The notes below the pieces were generated by a model. It saw only the letters and a program-made list of their open reading frames with translations. It was not told where the DNA came from and made no database searches. From Acidimicrobiia bacterium (lineage in GTDB: Bacteria; Actinomycetota; Acidimicrobiia; Acidimicrobiales; Poriferisodalaceae), in the NCBI GenBank assembly GCA_022821985.1, contig JAJECP010000026.1, positions 1 through 64,000 of the forward strand: a stretch of 64,000 nt of DNA, written 5' to 3'. Within the stretch, counting starts at the first letter, position 1, and each line of letters begins with the position of its first letter. Both the position numbers and the translations under genes were made by a program. Shown here piece by piece: positions 50,452-60,659 of this stretch.

Positions 50452-51462
50452 ATGGGCAGCGAGAAAAGACAGCGCCAGCGCGAGAACCGGATGCGTGCGA
50501 TCGCCGAGGCCGAGCGCGCCAAGAAGCGCTCCACCACGGGGCGCAAGGTGTTCCGGGTGGTGCTCGCCGTGGCTGCAGTGCTGATTGCGCTGTGGCTGTG
50601 GAGCACGTTCAGCGGCGGTGACGACGAAGGCAGCGACGACGCCACCGAGGCGCCGCCCGTCACCGCATTCGAGACCGACGAGCCGAGCGACGAGACGCCG
50701 CCAAACACAGAAACCGAGGCCGATGACGATCCCGACGAGCCGAGCGACAAGGCGCCGCCAAACACAGAAACCGAGGCCGATGACGATCCCGTCGACGACG
50801 CCGCGCCGGATCCGACCGCCTGTCCCGCTGCTGATGGCAGCGACGGCCCGCTCAACCAGTTCGACGAGCGGCCCCCGATCTGTATCAGCCCCGACACGCT
50901 GTACGCGGCCGCGTTCGAGACGAACATGGGCGACTTCACGATGGTGCTCGACCCCCGGCTCGACCTCGACAGCGTCAACAACTTCGTAGTGCTCTCACGC
51001 TGGCGTGCTTTCGAGGGCACGCTCTTTCACCGCGTCATCTCCAACTTTGTGATCCAAGGCGGAGATGTGGAATTGAAGTTCGGCACGGGCGGCCCCGGCT
51101 ACCGCTTCACTGGCGGCTTCCCAGAAGAACAGTGGTACCGCGTCGGCTCCGTGGCAATGGCGAACAGCGCGAACCCGGCGTCCAACGGCTCGCAGTTCTT
51201 TGTCATCACAGGCGCCGACGGCGCCTCACTGCCCCCCAACTATTCGCCGCTCGGTCATGTCGTCGAAGGTCTCGACACCGTGCTCGAGATCGATGCCGCG
51301 CCTACGGAGACCCGGCAGGTGCCATTCACCGACCCCGCAACGGGTGAAGAGATTCTGCGGCCCGCACAGAATGTTCCCGTCGAGGATGTCGTGGTGAACA
51401 GCGTGACGATCACCGAGGCAACCGAAACCGAGATTGCCGCCTACACCGATGCCTACCGCTGA
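50452..51462 (+). CDS. Membrane-anchored cyclophilin-type peptidyl-prolyl isomerase
   Basis: A 336-residue protein: charged N-terminus, one transmembrane helix (VFRVVLAVAAVLIALWLWST), an acidic Pro/Thr/Glu-rich linker, then a cyclophilin domain (about residues 165-330) with FETNMGDFTMVLDPR, GTLFHRVISNFVIQGGDVE, VAMANSANPASNGSQFFVIT and YSPLGHVVEGLDTV. The Arg and Phe of the active site (FHRV, QFF) are present. It should face outside and assist folding of exported proteins. The linker contains a 19-residue tandem duplication. Divergent from lysC. Confidence 0.92.
   Translation: MGSEKRQRQRENRMRAIAEAERAKKRSTTGRKVFRVVLAVAAVLIALWLWSTFSGGDDEGSDDATEAPPVTAFETDEPSDETPPNTETEADDDPDEPSDKAPPNTETEADDDPVDDAAPDPTACPAADGSDGPLNQFDERPPICISPDTLYAAAFETNMGDFTMVLDPRLDLDSVNNFVVLSRWRAFEGTLFHRVISNFVIQGGDVELKFGTGGPGYRFTGGFPEEQWYRVGSVAMANSANPASNGSQFFVITGADGASLPPNYSPLGHVVEGLDTVLEIDAAPTETRQVPFTDPATGEEILRPAQNVPVEDVVVNSVTITEATETEIAAYTDAYR
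50677..50790 (+). repeat. 57-bp tandem duplication in the cyclophilin linker
   Basis: Units 50677-50733 and 50734-50790 are nearly identical, differing at only a couple of bases (codons for DET versus DKA). They encode 19-residue units starting DEPSD and ending DDDP, in frame. Confidence 0.9.
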
Positions 51463-51518
51463 TCGGGGCACGTCGGCGCATCCGGCAGTGCGCCCGCAAC
51501 AGGCGTAGGCTCGCGCCG

Positions 51519-52226
51519 ATGCAGCGCCAGTCAGAAGACGGCCCGACAGAGCCGTCGGCGTCGGGATGGTCTTTCCCGCCGGCATCGACGGCGGACGAGA
51601 ATGGACTGGTAGGCGCCGGTGCCGATCTCGAACCCGGCACGCTGCTCGGCGCCTACCGGGCGGGTCTGTTCCCGATGCCGCTGGGCGACGGCATCGGCTG
51701 GTGGTCGCCTGACCCGCGCGGCATCCTGCCGCTCAGCTACCTGCGTGTCAGCCGGTCGCTGCGGCGGGCTTGTCGGCGCTTCGACATCCGCATCAACACC
51801 TCCTTCGAGCAGGTGCTGGAGTCGTGCGCGGATCCCGCCCGGCCCCATGGCTGGATCAGCGACGACATGCACAACGCCTACCTGTCCCTGCACGAGATGG
51901 GATGGGCACACAGCGTGGAGGCCTGGCTCGACGACGAACTCGTCGGCGGTCTGTATGGGGTGGCGGTCGGCGCCTTCTTCGCCGGCGAGTCGATGTTCCA
52001 CACCGAGAGCGACGCCTCCAAAGTGGCGCTGGTCGCCCTCGTCGATGCGCTCAAAGTGACCGGCGGAGCACTGCTGGACGTGCAGTGGACGACTCCGCAC
52101 CTGGCCGGGCTGGGCGCCGTTGAGGTCGAGCGGACGGCGTACCTGGAACTGCTGGCCGAGGCCATCACGCGGCCGCTGCCCGAAATCTGGCTGCGCCCGA
52201 TGGTCTTCCGCATGCTCGAGGGCTGA
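51519..52226 (+). CDS. aat: Leucyl/phenylalanyl-tRNA-protein transferase
   Basis: A 235-residue Aat, which adds Leu or Phe to N-terminal Arg/Lys of proteins, marking them for ClpS/ClpAP degradation in the N-end rule. Conserved blocks: YRAGLFPMPLGDGIGWWSPD, PRGILPL, HGWISDDMHNAYLSLHEMGW, AHSVEAWLDDELVGGLYGVA and FFAGESMFHTESDASKVAL. It stops six bases before the mutase gene. Confidence 0.95.
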   Translation: MQRQSEDGPTEPSASGWSFPPASTADENGLVGAGADLEPGTLLGAYRAGLFPMPLGDGIGWWSPDPRGILPLSYLRVSRSLRRACRRFDIRINTSFEQVLESCADPARPHGWISDDMHNAYLSLHEMGWAHSVEAWLDDELVGGLYGVAVGAFFAGESMFHTESDASKVALVALVDALKVTGGALLDVQWTTPHLAGLGAVEVERTAYLELLAEAITRPLPEIWLRPMVFRMLEG

Positions 52227-52231
52227 CGCCC

Positions 52232-54220
52232 ATGACAGCATCCGAGCCGCCACGGCGCACGCGGCCGTGGCTCATGCGCACGTACTCGGGGCACTCCACC
52301 GCCCAAGCCTCCAATGGGCTGTACCGGTCGATGCTGGCCAAGGGCCAGACCGGGCTGTCGGTGGCGTTCGACCTGCCGACGCAGACCGGCTACGACCCCG
52401 ACCACTCGATGGCGCGCGGCGAAGTGGGCAAGGTGGGCGTGCCGGTCACCCATCTGGGCCACATGGCCCAGCTCATGGACGGCATCCCGCCCGATGCCAT
52501 GAACACCTCCATGACCATCAACGCCACGGCGCCCTGGCTGCTGAGCCTGTACATCGCCAACGCACAGAACGCCGGGGTGGCGGCCGAGGCGCTGCGGGGC
52601 ACCACCCAGAACGACATCGTGAAGGAGTACCTGAGCCGGGGCACGTTCATCTTCCCGCCCGAGGCCAGCCGCCGGCTCACCGTCGACGTAGTGGCGTACT
52701 GCTCGCAGCACGTGCCGCAGTGGAACCCGATCAACGTGTGCAGCTATCACCTGCAGGAAGCCGGCGCAACGCCCACCCAGGAGATCGCCTACGCGCTGGC
52801 CACCGCGATCGACGTGCTCGACGCGGTGCGCGACAGCGGCAAGGTGCCCCCCGAGCGCTTCGACGCCGCAGTGGGCAGCATCTCGTTCTTCGTGAACGGG
52901 GGCATCCGATTCATCGAAGAGGTCTGCAAGGTGCGGGCCTTCACCCAGATGTGGGATCAGATCTGCGCCGAGCGCTACGGCGTTGCCGACCCCAAGCTGC
53001 GGCGGTTCCGCTACGGCGTGCAGGTGAACTCGCTCGGGCTCACCGAGGCGCAGCCCGAGAACAACGTGGCCCGGATCACGCTCGAAGCCCTGGGCGTGAC
53101 GCTGTCGCAGCGGGCAAGGACCCGCTCGCTGCAGCTGCCTGCGTGGAACGAGGCGCTGGGGCTGCCGCGGCCCTGGGACCAGCAGTGGTCGCTGCGGATC
53201 CAGCAGGTGCTGGCGCACGAGACCGACCTGCTGGAGTACGGCGACATCTTCGACGGCTCGGTGGTGGTCGAGGGACGCACGGCCGAGCTGGCGGAGTCGG
53301 CGCAGGCTGAGCTGAATGAGGTGCTGGCGATGGGGGGCGCGTTCGCCGCGATCACCGAGCTGAAGCGGCGCCTGGTGGCGAGCCACACCGAGCGGGTGCG
53401 CCAGATCGAAGCCAGCGAGCTGACCGTGGTGGGGATGAACGAGTTCACCGAGACGGCGCCGTCGCCGCTCGAGGGCGATGAGTCGATCCTGCGGGTGGAT
53501 CCCGAGGTGGAAGCCGAGCTGGTTGCCGATCTCGAACGCTGGCGGGCCGCACGCGACCCGAACCGGGTCGTCGCAGCCCTGGACGACCTGCGGGTGGCCG
53601 CATCGGGCGATGTGAACATCATGGGGCCGAGCATCGAGGCCGCCCATGCCGGGGTGACGACCGGCGAGTGGGCCCAAGCGCTGCGCGAGGTGTTCGGCGA
53701 GTTCCGTGCACCGACCGGCCTAGAGGCTGCGCGGGCAGGCGCGGGCGCTGCCCGGGCGTCGAAGGGAACAGCGCTGGCGACCGTGGCCCAGCGGTGCGCG
53801 GCGATGGAGGGCGGGCCGCCCAGGGTGCTGGTTGCCAAGCCGGGCCTCGACGGCCATTCCAATGGCGCCGAGCAGGTGGCGGTCGCGGCGCGCGACGCCG
53901 GCATGGAAGTGGTGTACGAGGGCATCCGGCTGACCCCGAGCCACATTGCCGCAACGGCACGTGACGAGGACGTGGACGTGGTGGGCCTGTCGATCCTGTC
54001 GGGGTCGCACCTGGAGCTCGTGCCCGAGGTGCTGGCGTGCCTCGACGCTGAGGGCGTGAGCGCACCGGTGGTCGTCGGCGGCATCATCCCGCCTGCGGAC
54101 CACCAGGCGCTGCGCGACGCCGGCGTGGCCGCCGTCTACACCCCGAAAGACTTCGAGCTGGCCGCGATCATGGCCGACATCGCTGGCCTGGCCGAGCAGT
54201 CGCGCGCCGGCTCGGCCTGA
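52232..54220 (+). CDS. B12-dependent acyl-CoA mutase, MeaA/ethylmalonyl-CoA mutase type
   Basis: A 662-residue single-chain mutase with an N-terminal substrate barrel (RPWLMRTYSGHSTAQASNGL, GLSVAFDLPTQTGYDPDHSM, MNTSMTINATAPWLLSLYIA) and a C-terminal cobalamin domain whose DxHxxG motif is LDGHSNGAEQVA near residue 540. The MeaA-type start and GHSNGAEQ rather than GHDRGA indicate ethylmalonyl-CoA mutase (ethylmalonyl-CoA to methylsuccinyl-CoA) rather than methylmalonyl-CoA mutase. That step belongs to the ethylmalonyl-CoA pathway for acetyl-CoA assimilation; ccr and mcd genes are not in the window. ATG at 52232. Confidence 0.9.
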   Translation: MTASEPPRRTRPWLMRTYSGHSTAQASNGLYRSMLAKGQTGLSVAFDLPTQTGYDPDHSMARGEVGKVGVPVTHLGHMAQLMDGIPPDAMNTSMTINATAPWLLSLYIANAQNAGVAAEALRGTTQNDIVKEYLSRGTFIFPPEASRRLTVDVVAYCSQHVPQWNPINVCSYHLQEAGATPTQEIAYALATAIDVLDAVRDSGKVPPERFDAAVGSISFFVNGGIRFIEEVCKVRAFTQMWDQICAERYGVADPKLRRFRYGVQVNSLGLTEAQPENNVARITLEALGVTLSQRARTRSLQLPAWNEALGLPRPWDQQWSLRIQQVLAHETDLLEYGDIFDGSVVVEGRTAELAESAQAELNEVLAMGGAFAAITELKRRLVASHTERVRQIEASELTVVGMNEFTETAPSPLEGDESILRVDPEVEAELVADLERWRAARDPNRVVAALDDLRVAASGDVNIMGPSIEAAHAGVTTGEWAQALREVFGEFRAPTGLEAARAGAGAARASKGTALATVAQRCAAMEGGPPRVLVAKPGLDGHSNGAEQVAVAARDAGMEVVYEGIRLTPSHIAATARDEDVDVVGLSILSGSHLELVPEVLACLDAEGVSAPVVVGGIIPPADHQALRDAGVAAVYTPKDFELAAIMADIAGLAEQSRAGSA

Positions 54221-54283
54221 CTGGGTCATTGGTCGGTTGGGTCGCCGGGTCGCTGAGTTGCAGGTTTCAGGGGTGCGAGTTCA

Positions 54284-54814
54284 TTGCTGAAGAACCGATT
54301 CCGGCTTGCCAAGCTGCTGATTCCGGCGTTCTTCGTTCTCTACCTCGTCATGATCCCGCTCAACGGCGTGCTCGAGGACGACCACACCGAGGTGTTCCCC
54401 TTCTTCAAGTGGAAACTCTTCGCGCACGTCCCCGACTGGGAGACGACCGAGTTCGGCCTGGCCATCGACGCCATCGACGGTGAGCCGGTCGAGGGCGACT
54501 ACTACCTGATCCCGAGCACGGACATCCGGGACTGGAAGGTGCTGAGCACCACGGCCTGGGCGTGCCGCCGGGGCGATCCCTGCGACGAGACAGTGCGCGA
54601 CGTGCTGGTTCCGATCGTGCGGCAAGCGCTCGGCGATCGCAGCATCGATTTCAGCATCGTCGAAGCCGAGGTCGACCTGCGCGATGTTCGGGACGGGGTC
54701 GACGATCTCGCCGACGGCACCGCGCTCAGGACCGACTTCTACCGGCCCGTCGCCGTCATTGGCCAGTGGAACACCCAGACCGGCCGCATCGGGCCGGCCG
54801 CGGGCGCGGAGTAG
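54284..54814 (+). CDS. Membrane-anchored hypothetical protein upstream of HTTM-DCC gene
   Basis: A 176-residue protein with one N-terminal membrane helix (LAKLLIPAFFVLYLVMIPL) and an outward-facing soluble domain with two cysteines (CRRGDPC) that could form a disulfide. No family name recognised. The start appears to be TTG at 54284, as no ATG/GTG lies in frame before the helix. It ends three bases before the HTTM-DCC gene, so the two are probably made together; a thiol partner of the DCC domain is conceivable. Confidence 0.68.
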   Translation: MLKNRFRLAKLLIPAFFVLYLVMIPLNGVLEDDHTEVFPFFKWKLFAHVPDWETTEFGLAIDAIDGEPVEGDYYLIPSTDIRDWKVLSTTAWACRRGDPCDETVRDVLVPIVRQALGDRSIDFSIVEAEVDLRDVRDGVDDLADGTALRTDFYRPVAVIGQWNTQTGRIGPAAGAE

Positions 54815-54816
54815 GC

Positions 54817-56163
54817 GTGGTGCTGGCGCGCCGGTCGATGCGCTGGATGCGCAGGTCGGTCCTGCAGGCCGGCGCGGACGAGCGTCGCTCGCCTGCTGAG
54901 CTGACCCGGGCGGCGACCGATGTGGTCATGCTCAGCCGCTTCTACTACCTGTTCCTTGCGTTCAACATCGGCACCTCGGGGCTGCAGTTCGCCCGGGCCT
55001 ACATGGGGCGGCCGCCCACCGCGCCGCTGTGGCCGATCGACGTCGTGCAGTGGCTGACCGGGGGTGGGTGGTTCGCGCACGATCGCGTCGTGACGGTGAT
55101 CGGGCTGTTCTTTGCCATCGCAGCGGCCGGGTTCCCAAGGTTCTTGCTGTGGCGGCTCGGCAGCTTCGCGTACCTGCTGACCCACGTGGCGCTCGCCAAC
55201 TCCTACGGCGCCATCAATCACGGCTCGCACGTGATGCTGTTCGTCGGCTTCGCGCTGCTGTTCCTGCCGCGGCGCGACGAGGGCCGCCGTATGGAGCGCA
55301 AGAACGTGCTCTCGTGCCTCACGGTCCTGTGGTTCGCGCAGGGCCTGATCCTGCTGTCGTACACGCTGTCGGGTTTCTGGAAGCTGTGGCACAGCCGCCT
55401 CGAGGTGTTCTCGACCGACGCGATGTCGAGGATCCTGCTGGACCGGGCGCTGCTCGAAGCCGACGAGATACCGCTGCTCTTGCCGTTCGTGGCGCAGCAC
55501 AACTGGCTGACGCTCTACATCGAGATCTTTGCGCTCTTGGTGGTGTTCCGGCCCCATCTGCACCGGCCGATCGGCGCCGTGCTGATGCTGTTCCACATCA
55601 CCAGCGACTGGCTCATGAACATCTCGTTTTCCCTCAACATCGTGATGGTGGGCCTGTTCCTGCTGCTGTCGCCGCTTGCACCAGCTCGGTTCTCGGTGGC
55701 GGGGACCGTGCGGTCGCTGCCGCTCGTGGGCATACCGTTCCGCGTCATGAAACGCCGACAGCGTTCGCAACGGCCGCAGCAGACGGATCGGGTCTGGCTT
55801 GTGTACGACGGCGAGTGCCCGATGTGCAACAACTACGCCCAGTACTTGCGGCTGCGGGAAACTGTGGGCGAATTCGTGCTGGTTGATGCGCGCGAGGGCG
55901 GCGCAATCGTCGACGAGGTCCGGCGGCTGCCGCACGATCTGAATGACGGGATGGTGGTGAAGATCGGCGACCGGCACTTCGTCGGTCATGAAGCGCTGAA
56001 CCTGCTCGCGCTGCTGTCCACCGATCGCGGTGCTTTCAACAAGTTCAACCGGCTGGCGTTCAGCTCGCCGCTGATCTCACGCTTCACGTACCCGCTGATG
56101 AAGGCTGGGCGCTGGGTGTTGTTGAAGCTGAAGGGTGTGGCGCCGATCCCGTCCGAGGACTGA
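54817..56163 (+). CDS. HTTM-type membrane protein fused to a DCC thiol-oxidoreductase-like domain
   Basis: A 448-residue protein. The N-terminal two thirds have about eight membrane helices of the HTTM (vitamin K-dependent carboxylase-like) type (RFYYLFLAFNIGTSGLQFAR, NSYGAINHGSHVMLFVGFAL). The C-terminal part from about residue 325 is a DCC/DUF393 domain with VYDGECPMCNNYAQYL, a thioredoxin-like fold with a CxxC. DCC proteins are suggested thiol-disulfide oxidoreductases; the substrate is unknown. Start GTG 54817 or 54820. Possibly linked to the mutase gene by position only. Confidence 0.8.
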   Translation: MVLARRSMRWMRRSVLQAGADERRSPAELTRAATDVVMLSRFYYLFLAFNIGTSGLQFARAYMGRPPTAPLWPIDVVQWLTGGGWFAHDRVVTVIGLFFAIAAAGFPRFLLWRLGSFAYLLTHVALANSYGAINHGSHVMLFVGFALLFLPRRDEGRRMERKNVLSCLTVLWFAQGLILLSYTLSGFWKLWHSRLEVFSTDAMSRILLDRALLEADEIPLLLPFVAQHNWLTLYIEIFALLVVFRPHLHRPIGAVLMLFHITSDWLMNISFSLNIVMVGLFLLLSPLAPARFSVAGTVRSLPLVGIPFRVMKRRQRSQRPQQTDRVWLVYDGECPMCNNYAQYLRLRETVGEFVLVDAREGGAIVDEVRRLPHDLNDGMVVKIGDRHFVGHEALNLLALLSTDRGAFNKFNRLAFSSPLISRFTYPLMKAGRWVLLKLKGVAPIPSED

Positions 56164-57288
56164 TCAGGGTGCGGGCCAAGGGTCGGTGTCGTCTGTGATG
56201 TTGGCTAGGGAGTGGTTGTCGGCGCCTTCATTGCGGCCGGTCCAGCGGACTTGACCGGGTGTGGCGCTGAGGCGGGCGATCACGTTCTGCTGCATGAGGC
56301 CGTCGACTTCCACGAACACTCCGCGAGATTTGGCATGGGGGTCGTCTGCTAGCTGGCTCATATCGAGGACCGGGGCTGCGGCTGCCTGGGCGTTGTCGAA
56401 CGCTTCGACTGCTTCGGCCAGCGTGCGCTGTGACACCCAGTCGGCCATTGCCTCGTCCAGCTCGGCACGGTGGGCCATGCGGCCCTCGAAGGTGGTGAAG
56501 CGCTCGTCGTCGCCGATGCCGATCATCTCCATGACCCGTGCAGCGACCGAGTCGGTGGAGCTGCTGACAGCCAGCCATCCGCCGTCGGACGCCTGGTAGG
56601 TGCCGCGGGGGACGCTGTAGGGGATGCCTGATCCGAGGCGGGGCTGCAGGTAGCCCTCGGTGTGCCATGCGGTCATGAGCGGGCCCATCGCCTGCGACAT
56701 GGACTCAAGCAGGTTGACGTCGACCACTTGGCCGACGCTGCTGCGCAGGGCCACCATCGCCGCGAACGCTCCGGCCAGGCCGGCCATCTCGTCGGTGAGC
56801 GCCACCGGTGGCAGCAGCGGCGCGCCGTCTGCCTCGCCGTTCATTGAGGCGAAGCCGCTCATTGCCTCGGCGAGCGTCGCGAAGCCCGGCCGGTCGCGGT
56901 ACGGGCCGTCCTGGCCGAAGCCGGTCAGTCGCACGACCACCAACTTCGGATTGGCTTCGATCAGCTCGTCGGGCACCAAGCCGAGCGCTTCGAGTTTGCC
57001 GGGCCGGAAGTTTTCCACCAGCACATCGGCGACAGCCAGCAGCCGGCGCAGCAGCGCCAAGTCGCCAGCGGCCTTGAGGTCGAGCGTGACGCAGCGCTTG
57101 TTGCGGTTGACGAGCCGCCACCACAGGGTCTCGCCCTGCGCGTCGCGCCAGCCCATGTTGCGGACGGTGTCGCCGCCGGGTCGCTCCACCTTGATGACAT
57201 CGGCGCCGAAGTCGGCCAGGTAGCGGGCACAGTGCGGCCCGGCGAACACCGATGAGAGATCCAGTACTCGTAGACCGTCGAGCGGCAT
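56164..57288 (-). CDS. Family III (CaiB/BaiF) CoA-transferase
   Basis: A 374-residue CoA-transferase. MPLDGLRVLDLSSVFAGPHC and the ADFGADVIKVERPGGDTVRN block, NRNKRCVTLDLKAAGDLALL, ADVLVENFRPGKLEALGL and TGFGQDGPYRDRPGFATLAEAM are classic. These enzymes move CoA between carboxylic acids via a glutamyl/aspartyl anhydride. The substrate is unknown; nearby acyl-CoA carboxylase and mutase genes suggest acyl-CoA metabolism. ATG 57288 is used because the upstream frame is unlike the family. Confidence 0.9.
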   Translation of the reverse strand: MPLDGLRVLDLSSVFAGPHCARYLADFGADVIKVERPGGDTVRNMGWRDAQGETLWWRLVNRNKRCVTLDLKAAGDLALLRRLLAVADVLVENFRPGKLEALGLVPDELIEANPKLVVVRLTGFGQDGPYRDRPGFATLAEAMSGFASMNGEADGAPLLPPVALTDEMAGLAGAFAAMVALRSSVGQVVDVNLLESMSQAMGPLMTAWHTEGYLQPRLGSGIPYSVPRGTYQASDGGWLAVSSSTDSVAARVMEMIGIGDDERFTTFEGRMAHRAELDEAMADWVSQRTLAEAVEAFDNAQAAAAPVLDMSQLADDPHAKSRGVFVEVDGLMQQNVIARLSATPGQVRWTGRNEGADNHSLANITDDTDPWPAP

Positions 57289-57320
57289 GACCGCAGCGTG
57301 GTTCGGGCCTTCGGGCACGG

Positions 57321-57527
57321 CTAGCGGTAGCGGACCGCGGGCCAAGACGTGGGGGCTTGCCAAGGGCGGCCGCTGAAGCGCCACTTGCTGAACGTCGCCG
57401 CGTGGGGCGCGACCGGGACCGGACGGGGCCACAGCAGCTCCAGCGCGGTGACGATGGCGGCGGCCTCTTCGGCAGTCGCTGCCGGAGTGATGGCCACGTG
57501 CGAAGCGTCGATCACAGGGGCTGTCAC
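57321..57527 (-). CDS. accE: Acyl-CoA carboxylase epsilon subunit
   Basis: A 68-residue protein with the epsilon-subunit pattern: TPAATAEEAAAIVTALELL near the start and SKWRFSGRPWQAPTSW at the end. Epsilon subunits stabilise the alpha-beta complex of actinobacterial acyl-CoA carboxylases such as propionyl-CoA carboxylase. It lies 33 bases after the beta subunit gene on the same strand, the normal arrangement. Confidence 0.85.
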   Translation of the reverse strand: MTAPVIDASHVAITPAATAEEAAAIVTALELLWPRPVPVAPHAATFSKWRFSGRPWQAPTSWPAVRYR

Positions 57528-57560
57528 CGGTCGCTCGCCCGCACCATTCGGCTCAGCCCC

Positions 57561-59117
<1,557 letters not shown>

Positions 59118-59308
59118 TCAGCAGAGCCTACGGGAAAGGCCCCCTGCCGATCTCAGAGAAGTTCGGCTGCTTCAAAATCCGACTTTGAATCAGCCAGCCC
59201 AAGGCGACGACTCCCTCGATCGGGGCCACGAACTCCACCACAGCGCCCTCGGCAAACCCGGTGGCAAACTGGCCACAACTGCCGAGTGAGTCACTCCAGG
59301 AGGCCGTT

Positions 59309-59872
59309 ATGGCGTTCGCATCCGGAATCTTCGCCCTCGAGGGAGACCCCGAACTGGACCTGAAGCATCGGTACTCGGTGCGTCCCATCCTGCAGTGCCT
59401 CAAGGATCTCGATGGGACGGATTTCCTGTTTCGCGACATCGGCACTGCAGAGGAATTCCGGCACTACCTCACGCAGTGGACGATGGCCAAGAACAGCAAG
59501 TTCGATATCGGATACTTCAGTTTCCACGGCTCTCCCGGTGCACTCTGGTTCCCCGATGGCCGCAAGTCGCCCATCACGCTCGAAGAGCTGGGCGACTGGC
59601 TCGAAGGCCGCGCAGAAGGTCGCATCATCCACTTCTGCGCTTGTTCGGTGATGAGACTCGGCAAAGTGCGGCTGTCGGACTTTCGCCGACAGACCGGGGC
59701 CGCCGCGGTAATGGGCTATCGCACAGATGTGGACTGGGCGGAGTCGATGGCGTTCGACACCTTGCTCTTCAGCGCTCTACGCCACTACGCGAGACTCGGT
59801 GATGCTGTGAACTACCTCGACAAAGTCGCCGGCAAGCTGGAAGAACACCTCGGATTCGAGATCATCCGCTGA
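59309..59872 (+). CDS. Small stand-alone caspase-like (CHAT/DUF6642-type) protein
   Basis: A 187-residue protein. Around H73 it reads DIGYFSFHGSPGALWF, and around C112 GRIIHFCACSVM, the His and Cys positions of a caspase/CHAT-like cysteine protease dyad; GAAAVMGYRTDVDWAESMAF follows as in such folds. The pattern resembles the short DUF6642 family from memory. Nothing else is fused: no TPR, death-like or sensor domain. AGGAGG lies just before the ATG at 59309, supporting that start. It has its own 190-base upstream gap and sits beside a MazEF pair, so a role in stress or phage response is possible but unproven. Confidence 0.72.
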   Translation: MAFASGIFALEGDPELDLKHRYSVRPILQCLKDLDGTDFLFRDIGTAEEFRHYLTQWTMAKNSKFDIGYFSFHGSPGALWFPDGRKSPITLEELGDWLEGRAEGRIIHFCACSVMRLGKVRLSDFRRQTGAAAVMGYRTDVDWAESMAFDTLLFSALRHYARLGDAVNYLDKVAGKLEEHLGFEIIR

Positions 59873-59917
59873 CCCTCGAGGCGCACGCTCGACGATGTCG
59901 CGGACGCGACGGTTGGC

Positions 59918-60247
59918 TCAGTCGCAGGCGACAGCGGTTTCGAGAGCGGCACAGATCTGGCGCATCCGCATATCGCTGAGCCAGCCGAATCTGGTCACCA
60001 GCCACGCTTGGCTGACCAAGTGGATCGAATCGAGATTGACAGCAGAGGGCATCGTCACCGGATCGTCGCCTGGTTCAAGCACGACCTCGCTAGCCAATCC
60101 CCGGACGGTCTTCGTGCACGGGGCGACAATGGCAGTTGTCAGGCGATCCAATGCGGAATCCCGCGAGAGGACCACCACCGGGCGCTGGCCGATGTCTGGA
60201 GACTCGCACCACCACACCTCGCCCCAGCGCGGACGCGAGCCTGTCAC
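59918..60247 (-). CDS. MazF/PemK-type endoribonuclease toxin
   Basis: A 109-residue toxin of the MazF family, which cuts mRNA at short sequences. The signature RWGEVWWCESPDIGQRPVVV, the LTTAIVAPCTKTVRGLASEV strands and PSAVNLDSIHLV fit MazF well. The GTG at 60245-60247 overlaps the antitoxin stop (GTGA); longer frames upstream would run through the antitoxin gene. Confidence 0.92.
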   Translation of the reverse strand: MTGSRPRWGEVWWCESPDIGQRPVVVLSRDSALDRLTTAIVAPCTKTVRGLASEVVLEPGDDPVTMPSAVNLDSIHLVSQAWLVTRFGWLSDMRMRQICAALETAVACD

Positions 60248-60519
60248 GACTCTGCCGACGCTTCGTGGCTGGGGTCGGGCTCGAGAGCGCGTGCGCTGTT
60301 CCTCAAGGCGAACGACTCCAGGTCGCCCCACTCGTCGGGCGTGTCCAAGGGAATGCGGTCGTACACCTCGTACTGCGCGTCGATCTCCACCTTGCGGTGA
60401 CGCTTGGCGAGGGCCTCGAGCGCTGCGTCCATCATCGCCGCGTCGCTCTCCCACGCTTGCAGCCCGCGTGCCTGTTCCAGAAGATCGCCATCGACCGTTG
60501 TGCTTACTCGCCGTCGCAT
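60244..60519 (-). CDS. MazE-like antitoxin
   Basis: A 91-residue protein upstream of and overlapping the MazF gene by four bases. MRRRVSTTVDGDLLEQARGL is a ribbon-helix-helix style N-terminus, followed by a helical and acidic C-terminal segment (DTPDEWGDLESFALRN) that would bind and block the toxin. A perfect dyad at 60529-60546 upstream is likely its operator. Confidence 0.85.
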   Translation of the reverse strand: MRRRVSTTVDGDLLEQARGLQAWESDAAMMDAALEALAKRHRKVEIDAQYEVYDRIPLDTPDEWGDLESFALRNSARALEPDPSHEASAES

Positions 60520-60528
60520 GCCATGAAT

Positions 60529-60546
60529 GTAGCATTTCTATGCTAC
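60529..60546. promoter_or_regulatory. Palindromic operator upstream of mazEF
   Basis: GTAGCAT-TTCT-ATGCTAC, a perfect seven-base inverted repeat with a four-base spacer in an AT-rich island, ten bases before the antitoxin ATG. Autoregulation by the antitoxin or the complex is the usual pattern for such pairs. Confidence 0.7.
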
Positions 60547-60659
60547 TATCGGAATCTGCTTACGGCATCGAGGCATCCGCGGCCATAACCGCATCTGAGC
60601 GGGACTTGAGGCGCGCGGCCAGCAAACGAGGGTGTGCGACTCAGGCGTAAGCTGCGGGC

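Noticed and set aside
59128-59445. Minus-strand frame upstream of the caspase-like gene
   Set aside because: It overlaps the strongly supported start of the caspase-like gene and its translation shows no family or plausible ribosome site.
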